The notes: generated from the sequence alone by a model not told the origin. A stretch of 12,048 bases of DNA from Acidimicrobiia bacterium (GCA_023262065.1 JALRDW010000210.1:1-12048), one strand, 5' to 3'; positions 1-7,342 are shown, numbered from the stretch's first letter. A program made the numbers and translations.

Positions 1-543
1 CCCGGGGTGGAGCTGCGCATCGTCGATGACGAGGGCACGGTCCTGGACTGGGACGGCGAGTCGGTCGGCGAGATCCAGGTGCGCGGGCCCTGGATCACTG
101 GTTCGTACTACCTCGACGACTCGACCGAGAAGTTCGACGACGGCTGGCTGCGCACCGGTGACGTCGCCCACGTGAACCGTCTGGGCTTCGTGCAGATCAC
201 CGATCGCTCCAAGGACGTCATCAAGAGCGGAGGCGAGTGGATCTCCTCGGTCGAGCTCGAGAACGCGATCATGGCCCACCCGGCGGTGCGGGAGGCCGCC
301 GTCGTCGCGGTGCCCGACCCGCGCTGGGACGAGCGCCCGCTCGCCTGCGTGGTGCTCGAGGAGGGCGCCGCCGTCGATGCCGCGGCGCTGCGGGAGTTCC
401 TCGGCGGGTCGGTGGCCAAGTGGCAGCTGCCGGAGCGGTGGGCGTTCATCGCCGAGGTGCCCAAGACCAGTGTGGGCAAGTTCGACAAGAAGGTGCTGCG
501 GGCGCGCTACGCCGACGGGGCCCTCGAGGTCGTGACGCTCTAG
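1..543 (+). CDS. Acyl-CoA synthetase (AMP-forming, fatty-acid CoA ligase type), C-terminal part
   Basis: This is the C-terminal 180 residues of an ANL-superfamily acyl-CoA ligase. Such enzymes activate a carboxylic acid to acyl-AMP and then to the CoA thioester in the cytoplasm. The frame is open from base 1, so the N-terminus lies outside the window; the GTG at base 7 is an internal Val, not a start. Visible motifs are GWLRTGD (about residues 48-54), the hinge DRSKDVIKSGGEW and, near the end, PKTSVGKFDKK, which carries the lysine that catalyses adenylation. The hinge wording and the HPAVREAAVVAVPDPRWDERP stretch resemble medium/long-chain ligases of the AlkK/FadD type rather than acetyl-CoA synthetase. 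The real substrate cannot be read because the acyl pocket is missing. It converges on the LLM gene, leaving 15 bp between stop codons. Its nearness to an acyl-CoA dehydrogenase suggests shared acyl-CoA metabolism (inference). Confidence 0.9.
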   Translation, partial: PGVELRIVDDEGTVLDWDGESVGEIQVRGPWITGSYYLDDSTEKFDDGWLRTGDVAHVNRLGFVQITDRSKDVIKSGGEWISSVELENAIMAHPAVREAAVVAVPDPRWDERPLACVVLEEGAAVDAAALREFLGGSVAKWQLPERWAFIAEVPKTSVGKFDKKVLRARYADGALEVVTL

Positions 544-558
544 TCGGAGCCCGGCCGA

Positions 559-1464
559 TCAGGTCTCGAGGTCGAGCACGGCGTCCGCGATCGCTCCGAG
601 GTGCGCCGTCGGGTCGCCCCCGGGATCGCCGGAGGCCGCCATCGGCACGACGACCAGCTTCGAGAACCCGACGGCGACGAACTCCTCGCAGCGGGACCGG
701 AGCGCGTCGAGCCCGATCGGGATGAGGACGCGCGGGTCGACGTCCGGGTTGCGCGCCGCCAACACGGGGAGCAGTGCCTCGGGCAGGGCCGCCTCGGCGG
801 TGAAGACCATCGCGCCGTAGTGCTCCGGGTCCACCGTCCGGCCGTGCTCGGCCGCGCTGTCCTCGATCACCACGCGCCCCGCCGCGCACTCCTCGGGCAT
901 CGCGAACGACGCGAGCCAGCCGTCGCCGAGTCGCCCGACCCGGCGCAGCTCGGAGCGCGCCCGTCCGCCGAACCAGATGTCGGGGGGTCGCTGCACCGGG
1001 TGCGGGCGCACCCGGAGGTCCGTGTAGGAGTGGTACGCACCCGCATGGGTCACCGCGTCCTCGGTCCAGATGCGGCGCAGCAGGGTGACGACCTCGTCGA
1101 AGCGTGGTCCGCGCTCCTCCCGGGTGACGCCGAAGGCCTGCTGCTCGCGCGGGTCGACACCCCCGAGTCCGAACCCGGGGAGGAACCGCCCACCCGACAG
1201 GACGTCGAGCGAGGCGAGGGACTGGGCGAGGAGCGCCGGGTTCCGACCGGGGATCACCTGCACGCTCGTCCCGAGCTTCATCCGTGTGGTGCGGCCGGCG
1301 GCGACCGCGAGGCCGACGATCGGATCCGGGTTCGGGCCCGACACCCGCTCGGACAGCCACAGCGAGTCGAAGCCGAGGTCCTCGAGCGCGTCGACGGTCG
1401 CCCCGAACGCGCCGGCGTCGGCCGGCAGGCCGGCCGCGGGCATGAACCCGATGCGGACCTTCAC
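559..1464 (-). CDS. LLM-class F420-dependent oxidoreductase (MSMEG_3544-like)
   Basis: This 301-residue protein has the luciferase-like monooxygenase TIM-barrel fold. It shows GFDSLWLSER (31-40), LGTSVQVIPGRNPALLAQSL (64-83), SGGRFLPGFGLG (90-101), an RFDEVVTLLRRIW helix (121-133) and PPDIWFGGRA...RLGDGWL (160-184). These are typical of actinobacterial enzymes predicted to use coenzyme F420 for hydride transfer; use of FMN instead cannot be excluded. The length is normal for the family. The start is GTG at 1464, because the VKVRIGF strand begins the barrel there. No clear Shine-Dalgarno precedes it. It lies 13 bp after the acyl-CoA dehydrogenase stop on the same strand, so it is probably the second gene of that operon and translationally coupled to it. 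The substrate is unknown; the context suggests an acyl-CoA or lipid-derived compound (inference). Confidence 0.9.
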   Translation of the reverse strand: MKVRIGFMPAAGLPADAGAFGATVDALEDLGFDSLWLSERVSGPNPDPIVGLAVAAGRTTRMKLGTSVQVIPGRNPALLAQSLASLDVLSGGRFLPGFGLGGVDPREQQAFGVTREERGPRFDEVVTLLRRIWTEDAVTHAGAYHSYTDLRVRPHPVQRPPDIWFGGRARSELRRVGRLGDGWLASFAMPEECAAGRVVIEDSAAEHGRTVDPEHYGAMVFTAEAALPEALLPVLAARNPDVDPRVLIPIGLDALRSRCEEFVAVGFSKLVVVPMAASGDPGGDPTAHLGAIADAVLDLET

Positions 1465-1477
1465 CGACGACGCCCGA

Positions 1478-2698
1478 TCAGGTGGCGGGCCGGAGGTCGG
1501 CGAAGCGGCCGAGCTCGCGTCGGGCGATCTGCATGAGGTGGACGTCGTCCGGGCCGTCGACGAGGTGCAGGGTTCGGGCGTGCGCGTACATGTCGGCCAA
1601 CGGCCAGTCGCCCGACACGCCCGCCCCGCCGAACACCTGGATCGCCCGGTCGATGACGTCGGTGGCGGCTCGGGCCGCCACGACCTTGATCGCCGAGATC
1701 TCGGTCTGCGCGCCCTTCACGCCGACGGTGTCCATGAGCCACGCGGCCTTGAGGGTGAGGAGGCGCGCCTGCTCGATCTGGAGCCGGCTCTCGGCGATGC
1801 GTTCGCGCACCACCCCCTGGTCGGCCAGCGGCTTGCCGAACGCGACCCGCATCTGGGCCCGCATGGTCATGAGCTCGATCGCGTGCTCGGCGAGCCCGAT
1901 CGCGCGCATGCAGTGGTGGATGCGTCCGGGTCCGAGACGGGCCTGGGCGATCGCGAAGCCCATGCCCTCGGCGCCGATCATGTTCGAGGCCGGCACCCGG
2001 ACATCCTCGAACAGCGTCTCGGCGTGGCCGGGTCCGGCGTCGTGGCCGAACACCGTCAGCCCACGCCGCACCTGCACGCCGGGGGTGTCCATGGGCACGA
2101 GGATCATCGAGTGACGACGGTGCTTGTCGGCCTCCGGATCGGAGACCCCCATGAGGATCGCGACCCGGCAGCGCGGGGAGAGGGCGCCCGAGGTCCACCA
2201 CTTGTGCGCATTGATCACGTAGTGGTCGCCGTCGCGCTCGATGCGGCTCTGGATGTTCGTGGCGTCGGAGGACGCGACCCAGGGCTCGGTCATCGCGAAG
2301 CAGGACCGGATCTCGCCGTCGAGGAGGGGCAGGAGCCACTGCTCCTGCTGCTCGGGCGTCCCGAACTCGGCGAGGACCTCCATGTTGCCGGTGTCCGGCG
2401 CAGCGCAGTTCGTCGCCTCGGAGGTGAGGAACGAGCGACCCATGATCTCGGCGAGGGGCGCGTACTCGGTGTTCGTGAGCCCGGCCCCCCACCGCTCGTT
2501 CGGGAGGAAGAGGTTCCAGAGGCCCCGGGCCCGCGCCTCGACCTTGAGCTCCTCCATGATCGGCGGGTGGAACCTGGGATCGCCGGACTCCTCGAACTGC
2601 TGCCAGTAGATCGGCGTCGCCGGCGTGATCCGCTCGTCGACGAACGCCTGGAGGCGCGCCTGCAGATCCTCGGCCCTCGGGCTCATCGAGAAGTCCAT
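1478..2698 (-). CDS. Acyl-CoA dehydrogenase, ACAD10/11-like
   Basis: This 406-residue FAD enzyme should catalyse alpha,beta-dehydrogenation of an acyl-CoA in the cytoplasm. It has the helical N-terminal domain, the central FAD signature [18 protein letters not shown] (133-150), GGDHY-like [12 protein letters not shown] (161-172), the [14 protein letters not shown] helix (255-268) and the C-terminal [20 protein letters not shown] segment (356-375). The tail reads LVDGPDDVH: Asp381 aligns with the catalytic Glu of medium-chain acyl-CoA dehydrogenase (there in a YEGT motif). That replacement is typical of the ACAD10/11 branch. The start is ATG at 2698, preceded by a good Shine-Dalgarno (GGAGAGGG, 2702-2709). 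The frame stays open about 600 bp further upstream, but that part runs antisense through the glycosyltransferase and is not coding. It is the first gene of a two-gene operon with the LLM oxidoreductase. Confidence 0.94.
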   Translation of the reverse strand: MDFSMSPRAEDLQARLQAFVDERITPATPIYWQQFEESGDPRFHPPIMEELKVEARARGLWNLFLPNERWGAGLTNTEYAPLAEIMGRSFLTSEATNCAAPDTGNMEVLAEFGTPEQQEQWLLPLLDGEIRSCFAMTEPWVASSDATNIQSRIERDGDHYVINAHKWWTSGALSPRCRVAILMGVSDPEADKHRRHSMILVPMDTPGVQVRRGLTVFGHDAGPGHAETLFEDVRVPASNMIGAEGMGFAIAQARLGPGRIHHCMRAIGLAEHAIELMTMRAQMRVAFGKPLADQGVVRERIAESRLQIEQARLLTLKAAWLMDTVGVKGAQTEISAIKVVAARAATDVIDRAIQVFGGAGVSGDWPLADMYAHARTLHLVDGPDDVHLMQIARRELGRFADLRPAT

Positions 2699-2701
2699 CG
2701 T

Positions 2702-2709
2702 TCCCTCTC
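2702..2709 (-). promoter_or_regulatory. Shine-Dalgarno of the acyl-CoA dehydrogenase
   Basis: The minus-strand sequence GGAGAGGG lies 3-4 nt before the ATG at 2698. It fixes that start over in-frame codons further upstream, and it contrasts with the leaderless-type starts of most other first genes here. Confidence 0.6.
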
Positions 2710-2744
2710 CGGCCCGTCCGCGGGTGGGGGACGGCGCCTCGCGC

Positions 2745-2750
2745 ACCCTA
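2745..2750 (-). promoter_or_regulatory. Predicted -10 box of the acyl-CoA dehydrogenase operon
   Basis: The minus strand reads TAGGGT here. A transcript starting about 7 nt downstream would carry a roughly 40-nt leader with the Shine-Dalgarno at 2702-2709 before the ATG at 2698. No convincing -35 is seen. The box lies about 25 bp from the opposing -10 of the glycosyltransferase gene, so the two promoters are back to back. Confidence 0.4.
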
Positions 2751-2775
2751 GCGCCGGGTCGCGCGCGCCCACCCG

Positions 2776-2781
2776 TACGAT
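2776..2781 (+). promoter_or_regulatory. Predicted leaderless promoter -10 (TACGAT) of the CrtQ-like gene
   Basis: TACGAT lies 8 nt before the GTG at 2790, the spacing expected when transcription starts at the first base of the start codon. There is no Shine-Dalgarno in the 15 bases before the GTG. This supports 2790 as the true start. Confidence 0.55.
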
Positions 2782-2789
2782 GGGCGACC

Positions 2790-3911
2790 GTGACGTTCAT
2801 CACGCGGGTCGTGCCGCTGGTCGTCGGTTGGTTCGGCGCGTGGTGGCTGCTGTGGCGCCTCCCCGTGCCCCGACCGCTCGCGCCCGACGCCGATCCGGCG
2901 CTCGGCGATGTCGCCGTGGTCGTCCCGGCCCGCGACGAGGCGGCGAACCTCCCGTTCCTGCTGGCCTCGCTCGGCGCGGCCCGGGACGCCGGTGCGGTGG
3001 TGGTCGTCGTCGATGACCACTCGACCGACGGGACCGCTGAGGTCGCGCGGGACGCGGGTGTGTCGGTGATCGCCGCGCCGGCGCTGCCGGAGGGCTGGGC
3101 GGGCAAGCCGCACGCGTGTGCGCACGGTGCGGCCGCGACCGATCGCCCCACCCTCGTGTTCCTCGACGCCGACACGACGCTCGAGCCGGACGGCCTGGCG
3201 CGGATCGTCGCGGAGCAGCGGACCCGCGGTGGCCTGCTCTCGGTCCAGCCGTACCACCGCACCGAACTGCCGCACGAGCGCCTCGCCGCGCTGTTCAACC
3301 TCGTGGGCGTGATGGGCGTCGGTTGCGCGACGGCACCGCCCCGGGTGCGGATCGCCGGGGCGTTCGGCCCGTGCCTCGTGACCTCGCGGGCCGACTACGA
3401 GGCGCTCGGCGGCCACGGCGCGGTGCGCGGCGCGGTGCTCGAGGACATCGCGCTCGGCGAGCTCTACCGCCGGTCCGGTCTCCCGGTCGGCGCGCTCGGC
3501 GGGCGCGGCGCGATCTCGTTCCGCATGTACCCCCAGGGGATGCGCCAACTCGTCGAGGGGTTCACGAAGAACTTCGCGGGCGGGGCCGGTGCGATCCCGG
3601 CCTGGCGCACGTTCCTCGTCTTCCTGTGGATCACGGGCCTGCTGGTCGCCGGGTGGATGCTGCCGATCCAGGCGCTCGGGTGGTGGATGGGGGGTACGAC
3701 GCCGGGTGCGCTCGCCTACGCGGCGTACCTCGCCTACGCGCTGCAACTCGTCGTGCTGCTGCGGCGGGTGGGTCGGTTCGGACCGTGGACGCCGTGGACG
3801 TTCCCCCTGCTCGTGGTCGGGTTCCTGGGGATCTTCGTGCGCTCCCTGGTGCACTCGGTCCGCGGGCGCACGACCTGGCGCGGCCGCAGCATCGCGACGC
3901 GGGGCGCGTGA
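2790..3911 (+). CDS. Family 2 glycosyltransferase, CrtQ-like (4,4'-diaponeurosporenoate glycosyltransferase type)
   Basis: This is a 373-residue membrane-anchored GT-A glycosyltransferase. A membrane helix at about 5-24 is followed by the nucleotide-sugar fold: [13 protein letters not shown] (43-55), [12 protein letters not shown] (71-82, Asp75/Asp76), the metal-binding FLDADTT (124-130) and the catalytic-type LEDIALGEL (217-225). Three or so membrane helices follow (about 273-293, 305-325, 335-355). GLLSVQPYH (148-156), AFGPCLVTS (191-199), FRMYPQGM (244-251) and a final WRGR match Staphylococcus aureus CrtQ closely from memory, and the length is almost the same. CrtQ adds glucose to a carotenoid carboxylate. 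The start is GTG at 2790 with a leaderless-type promoter. The stop overlaps the next start (TGATG), and the next gene is CrtO-like, which strengthens the family call. The lipid or carotenoid acceptor here is unknown, since no crtM, crtN or crtP gene is in the window. Confidence 0.88.
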   Translation: MTFITRVVPLVVGWFGAWWLLWRLPVPRPLAPDADPALGDVAVVVPARDEAANLPFLLASLGAARDAGAVVVVVDDHSTDGTAEVARDAGVSVIAAPALPEGWAGKPHACAHGAAATDRPTLVFLDADTTLEPDGLARIVAEQRTRGGLLSVQPYHRTELPHERLAALFNLVGVMGVGCATAPPRVRIAGAFGPCLVTSRADYEALGGHGAVRGAVLEDIALGELYRRSGLPVGALGGRGAISFRMYPQGMRQLVEGFTKNFAGGAGAIPAWRTFLVFLWITGLLVAGWMLPIQALGWWMGGTTPGALAYAAYLAYALQLVVLLRRVGRFGPWTPWTFPLLVVGFLGIFVRSLVHSVRGRTTWRGRSIATRGA

Positions 3912-4420
3912 TGGTCGTCGCGCTCGCCCTCCCGCTCGTGGCCATGCCGAAGTGGGCCCAGGCCGTGTTCTGCGTCATCGTGTGGTTCGGCGCGAGTGCC
4001 GGGTTCGGTTACCTGGGGCACCGACTGCCGCTCGAACGCTTCGATCACGACACCTGGTGGTCGCGGTTGCGAGGGCGTGAGATCGGCGGCCGGCGCTACG
4101 AGCGCCTCGGGATCAAGCGGTGGAAGGACCGCCTGCCGGAGGCGGGTGCGCTCTACGCCGGCGGCTTCTCGAAGCGGGACCTGCGGGCCCACGACCGCGA
4201 CCACCTCGTGCGCTTCGCGGCTGAGACCCGACGGGCCGAGGCGGTGCACTGGTGGATCCTCGCCACGGTGCTCGTGTTCCCGTTCTTCGTGGTCTGGTAC
4301 GCGTGCATCCCGAACCTGATGTACGCGGTCGCCGCGAACGTGCCGTTCATCGCGATCCAGCGGTACAACCGGGCTCGACTCGAGCGCATCATCGGCCGAC
4401 TCGACGCCCGTTCGGCCTGA
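3911..4420 (+). CDS. CrtO-like acyltransferase (glycosyl-4,4'-diaponeurosporenoate acyltransferase family)
   Basis: This 169-residue membrane protein is the size of S. aureus CrtO, which esterifies the sugar of glycosyl-diaponeurosporenoate with a fatty acid to finish staphyloxanthin. Shared features recalled from that family are the central IKRWKDRLPEAGA (68-80), ETRRAEAVHWW (105-115) and the strongly conserved ANVPFIAIQRYNRARL (142-157). Predicted membrane helices lie at about 14-37, 115-131 and 133-150. The ATG at 3911 uses the last base of the upstream TGA, so the two genes are tightly coupled and probably one transcript. GTG at 3908 is an alternative start. The glycosyltransferase should add a sugar and this enzyme should acylate it (inference from the pair). 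The actual product may be a glycolipid or carotenoid glycoside ester different from staphyloxanthin. Confidence 0.85.
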   Translation: MVVALALPLVAMPKWAQAVFCVIVWFGASAGFGYLGHRLPLERFDHDTWWSRLRGREIGGRRYERLGIKRWKDRLPEAGALYAGGFSKRDLRAHDRDHLVRFAAETRRAEAVHWWILATVLVFPFFVVWYACIPNLMYAVAANVPFIAIQRYNRARLERIIGRLDARSA

Positions 4421-4428
4421 TCGGTGTG

Positions 4429-4443
4429 GGCCCGCGGCGGGCC
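4429..4443. terminator. Possible bidirectional terminator hairpin
   Basis: A perfect 6-bp stem (GGCCCG / CGGGCC) with a 3-nt loop sits between the converging CrtO-like and VOC genes. There is no U-tract, so it could only be a GC-type terminator. Confidence 0.35.
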
Positions 4444-4464
4444 GGTGTCACGCCGTTGCGACGA

Positions 4465-5010
4465 TCAGGCGGTGGGCATCGGGTGGGATGCGCCGTCCGG
4501 GGTGTGGAGGGTGATGCCCTTCGGTGCGGTCGGGGCCGGGGCCTGCGCCGTGAGCAGTTCGAGCGCCTCGGCGTGATCGGCGGCCGTGAACCGGCGCGTC
4601 GTGGTGCACCACTCCACGAGGATGTGGTTCGGGTCCAGGCAGTAGATCGACGTGCACCAGCCGTGGTCGACCTCCAGGCAGGCCTGCCCGGCGGCGAGCC
4701 AGCGGTCGCGACGGTGTGCGAGGTCGTCGAGCGTGGGCGCGTCGAACGCGAGGTGGTTCGTCCACTCCGGGAGACCGAGGGCGCGGCTGATGGACGGGTC
4801 GAGGTCGGCCGGCACGGTGTCGTCGTGCAGGTCCCACAGGGCGAACATCCCGCCCCCCGGGATCTCGTAGAACACGTGGCGGGCCCAGCCGGTGCCGCCC
4901 TCGTACGGCCCGACCTCGACCTTCACGAGCGTGAATCCCATCGCCTCCGTGTAGAAGCGGTGCGAGGCGTCGAGATCGGTGGTGACGATGGCGAGGTGGT
5001 GGACCGGCAT
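4465..5010 (-). CDS. VOC-family protein (glyoxalase / extradiol dioxygenase fold)
   Basis: This 181-residue protein has the vicinal oxygen chelate fold with two beta-alpha-beta-beta-beta modules. The first starts at HHLAIVTTDLDASHRFYTEAMGF (4-26) and the second at WTNHLAFDAPTLDDL (83-97). Likely metal ligands are His5, His86 and Glu133 (in ILVEWC), a 2-His-1-carboxylate pattern compatible with a dioxygenase, isomerase or lyase. The C-terminal 40 residues are Ala/Pro/Thr rich and probably lie outside the fold. The start is ATG at 5010, supported by a TAGGCT box 8 nt upstream and by the fact that the fold begins at residue 3. A GTG at 5055 would add 15 unstructured residues. The gene stands alone between convergent and divergent neighbours, so context gives no substrate. 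VOC proteins are very diverse and I make no reaction call. Confidence 0.85.
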   Translation of the reverse strand: MPVHHLAIVTTDLDASHRFYTEAMGFTLVKVEVGPYEGGTGWARHVFYEIPGGGMFALWDLHDDTVPADLDPSISRALGLPEWTNHLAFDAPTLDDLAHRRDRWLAAGQACLEVDHGWCTSIYCLDPNHILVEWCTTTRRFTAADHAEALELLTAQAPAPTAPKGITLHTPDGASHPMPTA

Positions 5011-5018
5011 GGGGACGG

Positions 5019-5024
5019 AGCCTA
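5019..5024 (-). promoter_or_regulatory. Predicted leaderless promoter of the VOC gene
   Basis: The minus strand reads TAGGCT 8 nt before the ATG at 5010. An 18-bp spacer separates it from GTGACG (5043-5048, minus strand), a passable -35. This is the only one of the predicted leaderless promoters in the window with a recognisable -35. Confidence 0.5.
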
Positions 5025-5090
5025 CGGCCCGGGTCCGGGCCCCGTCACGTGTCACATCCCCGACTGCGGGCCGGGCCCGGGCGACGGGCG

Positions 5091-5096
5091 TACCCT
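5091..5096 (+). promoter_or_regulatory. Predicted leaderless promoter -10 (TACCCT) of pdxH
   Basis: TACCCT lies 6 nt before the GTG at 5103, with no Shine-Dalgarno between. The spacing fits transcription starting at or next to the start codon. Confidence 0.5.
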
Positions 5097-5102
5097 CAAC
5101 GG

Positions 5103-5732
5103 GTGACCTCCCCCGAGATGCCCATCGACGAGACGACCGTCGGCGACGACCCGTACGCGGTCGTCACCCGGTGGTGGGACGCGGCCAAGGCGGCGACCGG
5201 CGACATCGAGCGGACGAGTCCGATGTCGGTCGCGTCGGTGGACGCCTCGGGGCGGCCGTCGGTCCGGGTCGTGCTGCTGCGCGGACTCGACGAGCGCGGT
5301 TTCGTCTTCTACACGAACTACGACGGGCGCAAGGGTCGGGAACTGCCGCCGGGGGCGCCGGCCGCGATCACGATCCACTGGCCCGATCTCGGCGCGCAGG
5401 TGCGGGCCGAGGGCACCGTCGAGCGGGTGAGCGCCGAGGAGTCCGACGCGTACTTCGCGGCCCGGCCGCGCGGCCATCGCATCGGCGCATGGGTCTCGCC
5501 CCAGAGCGAGGTGATCCCTGACCGCGGGTTCCTCGAGGCCCGGGAACGCGAGCTCACCGAGCGCTTCGAGGGCGCGGATGTCCCACGGCCCGAGCATTGG
5601 GGCGGGATCCGGCTGCGCCCCGACGTGATCGAGGTGTGGGGCAACCGCCACGACCGCATCCACGACCGGTTCCGGTTCACCGCCGATCCGGGCTCACCCA
5701 CCGGGTGGCGGCGGGAGCGCCTCGCCCCGTGA
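5103..5732 (+). CDS. pdxH: Pyridoxamine/pyridoxine 5'-phosphate oxidase
   Basis: This 209-residue FMN enzyme oxidises PNP or PMP to pyridoxal 5'-phosphate with O2, the last step of vitamin B6 synthesis or salvage. It shows the FMN-binding RVVLLRG (55-61), VFYTNYDGRKGREL (68-81), IHWPDLGAQVRAEG (91-104), YFAARPRGHRIGAWVSPQS (117-135) and the C-terminal signature WGNRHDRIHDR (179-189) ending in RLAP. Arg185 and His187 match the catalytic RxH of E. coli PdxH, and Tyr117 and Arg121 match Tyr129 and Arg133. The equivalent of Ser137 of E. coli appears to be His125. The start is GTG at 5103, chosen for its leaderless-type promoter; an ATG at 5118 is the alternative. It converges on the BrkB gene with a 12-bp gap. 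Distinguishing it from F420-binding relatives is safe, because the full PdxH C-terminal motif is present. Confidence 0.95.
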   Translation: MTSPEMPIDETTVGDDPYAVVTRWWDAAKAATGDIERTSPMSVASVDASGRPSVRVVLLRGLDERGFVFYTNYDGRKGRELPPGAPAAITIHWPDLGAQVRAEGTVERVSAEESDAYFAARPRGHRIGAWVSPQSEVIPDRGFLEARERELTERFEGADVPRPEHWGGIRLRPDVIEVWGNRHDRIHDRFRFTADPGSPTGWRRERLAP

Positions 5733-5740
5733 TCGACGCC

Positions 5741-5756
5741 GCGGTCAGTCGACCGC
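5741..5756. terminator. Small hairpin between pdxH and the BrkB gene
   Basis: A perfect 6-bp stem (GCGGTC / GACCGC) with a 4-nt loop overlaps the BrkB-gene stop codon and starts 9 nt after the pdxH stop. It may help end both converging transcripts. It is weak and lacks a U-tract. Confidence 0.3.
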
Positions 5757-6566
5757 CGGCACCTCGAGCTCCACGGTCCGGGTCCCGTGGCTGCGCGCCC
5801 ACGCGGCCACCTCGACGAACGCCGCGATGACGAGGATGTTGCCGATGACCAGCATCCAGACGAGCAGTGCGAAGAAGGTCCCCACCGAGCCGTAGATCGC
5901 CGACGAGTTCGCGACGAGGCCGGTGAGCACCTCGGCCCCGAGCAGGCGGGCGGCCGTGAGGCCGATGGCGCCGACCACCGCACCGGGCAGCATGGCCCGG
6001 GTCGGGATACGGCGGGCCGGCAGGGTGCGCGCCGTGATGAGGACGAGGGCCAGATCCGAGAGGAGGCCGGCGACGATCGCGACGCTCCAGTGCAGCTCGC
6101 GCGCCGCGACGAACCCCGTCGTCGACACCGCGAGCAGGATGAACGCGCCGCTCGCGAGCATCCAGACCAGCCCGCGGGCGCGACCGCGCAGCCCGCCGCC
6201 CGGGATCGACCACGCGGCGTTCCATGCGGACGTGATGGCTGCGGCGAGTCCCGTGCCGGTCCAGACGAGGCCGGCGAGGCCGACGACGGTGGTCACGGCC
6301 CGGCTCGACTGCGCCCGCTCCACCGCCCGGGTCACGGCCCGGGCCGCGTCGCCGTTGAGGCCGAGGGTGTCGATGATCCAGTCGGCGACGTCGCGACCGG
6401 ACGCGTCGAGGAACCCGGTGCACGCCACGGCGAGCACGAGGATGGCGAAGAGCGCGAGGTACCCGCGGCACGCGATCGCAGCGGCGAGGTTCGATCCGCT
6501 CCCGGCGGCGAACCGGCGCTGCACGTCGCGGATCAGTCCCCACGCATCACCGGATCGCTCCGTCAT
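5745..6566 (-). CDS. YihY/BrkB-family inner-membrane protein
   Basis: This 273-residue integral membrane protein belongs to the YihY/BrkB family, once misnamed ribonuclease BN. About six helices are visible. The family's N-terminal helix reads SNLAAAIACRGYLALFAILVLA, followed by a helix around VVGLAGLVWTGTGLAAAI, whose WTGTGLAAAI resembles the conserved WxxxxxxxAL region. A central pair of helices follows (GLVWMLASGAFILLAV and VAIVAGLLSDLALVLI). The end is the family's characteristic SSAIYGSVGTFFALLVWM, with Y-G-x-x-G-x-F conserved. The biochemical role of the family is not settled; transport or envelope functions have been proposed. The start is ATG at 6566, just before the conserved region. 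No TANNNT or strong Shine-Dalgarno lies upstream on this strand. It shares a 137-bp divergent region with the lysoplasmalogenase gene. Confidence 0.88.
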   Translation of the reverse strand: MTERSGDAWGLIRDVQRRFAAGSGSNLAAAIACRGYLALFAILVLAVACTGFLDASGRDVADWIIDTLGLNGDAARAVTRAVERAQSSRAVTTVVGLAGLVWTGTGLAAAITSAWNAAWSIPGGGLRGRARGLVWMLASGAFILLAVSTTGFVAARELHWSVAIVAGLLSDLALVLITARTLPARRIPTRAMLPGAVVGAIGLTAARLLGAEVLTGLVANSSAIYGSVGTFFALLVWMLVIGNILVIAAFVEVAAWARSHGTRTVELEVPAVD

Positions 6567-6691
6567 GGCTGGGCCCGCCGTCGCTCGGGTGGCTCGCCGG
6601 CGCGCACCCGTCCGGTGGCCCGGACGCGGCGGACGGTCCGGGAGGTGACACCGGGTGCGGAGCGGGGCGCGGCGGGTGCGGGCACGGCGCG

Positions 6692-6697
6692 TATCCT
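6692..6697 (+). promoter_or_regulatory. Predicted leaderless promoter -10 (TATCCT) of the YhhN gene
   Basis: TATCCT lies 6 nt before the GTG at 6704, without a Shine-Dalgarno. It contains the only TA dinucleotide in the 137-bp divergent region (6567-6703), so it stands out from the background. No -35 is evident. Confidence 0.55.
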
Positions 6698-6703
6698 CGC
6701 ACG

Positions 6704-7342
6704 GTGACCTCCCTCGCCGTCGCCCTCCTCGTCGTCACCGGCGTGATTGCGGTCGTCGACTGGTGGGCCGTCTCGGTGGGCGCGCGCCGGGTCGAGTACG
6801 TCGCGAAGCCGCTGACCATGGTGGCGCTCATCGGGGTCGCCCTGACCCTCGACGCGACCTCGGCGGCCCAGCGATGGTGGTTCGTCGCGGCACTCGTGCT
6901 GTCGCTGGCCGGTGATGTGTTCCTCATGCTGCCGAGCGATCGCTTCGTGCCGGGCCTGGCCTCGTTCCTGCTCGCCCACGTCGCCTACGTCGTCGGCTTC
7001 CTCATCGTGAGCCCGGGTGAGCCGGCGCCGGTCGTCACCACGCTGCTCGTCGTGGTGGTGAGTGCGATGCTCTGGAACCGGCTCCGTACCGGCATGCGGA
7101 CGAACGGCCAGGGTGCATACCTCGGGCCCGTCACCGCGTACGTCATCGTCATCGCGGCGATGGTCGCGAGCGCGCTGGCGAGTGGTGACTGGGTCGCGGT
7201 GCTCGGCGCGCTGCTCTTCATGACCTCCGACTCGATCATCGGCGAGACGCGCTTCGTGGGACCGTGGCGCTACGAACGCATCGCGATCATGACCACCTAC
7301 CACCTCGGACAGGCCCTGCTGGTGCTGTCCCTCCTCGGGTAG
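6704..7342 (+). CDS. Lysoplasmalogenase, YhhN/TMEM86 family
   Basis: This 212-residue polytopic membrane protein has seven or eight predicted helices. YhhN/TMEM86 enzymes hydrolyse the vinyl-ether bond of lysoplasmalogen to a fatty aldehyde and a glycerophospho-headgroup in the membrane. Family marks are the YVAKPLTMVAL segment after helix 1, LVLSLAGDVFLMLP (with the conserved Gly-Asp), FVPGLASFLLAHVAYVVGF, GALLFMTSDSIIG (with Ser-Asp-Ser) and the C-terminal TTYHLGQALLVLSLLG. Length and order are normal. The start is GTG at 6704, with a leaderless-type promoter just before. A small gene follows 5 bp later and is probably co-transcribed. Whether this organism makes plasmalogens is not shown; the enzyme may act on other ether lipids. 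Confidence 0.88.
   Translation: MTSLAVALLVVTGVIAVVDWWAVSVGARRVEYVAKPLTMVALIGVALTLDATSAAQRWWFVAALVLSLAGDVFLMLPSDRFVPGLASFLLAHVAYVVGFLIVSPGEPAPVVTTLLVVVVSAMLWNRLRTGMRTNGQGAYLGPVTAYVIVIAAMVASALASGDWVAVLGALLFMTSDSIIGETRFVGPWRYERIAIMTTYHLGQALLVLSLLG

Noticed and set aside
1070..3016. A 648-codon open frame on the + strand
   Set aside because: It runs antisense through the LLM and acyl-CoA dehydrogenase genes, has low-complexity Arg/Gly/Asp-rich translation and no family motif. Long antisense frames are expected at this G+C.
2699..3298. A 200-residue N-terminal extension of the acyl-CoA dehydrogenase
   Set aside because: It overlaps the CrtQ-like gene in antisense, reads as Ser/Thr/Ala/Arg-rich noise, and a good Shine-Dalgarno and promoter sit right before ATG 2698.
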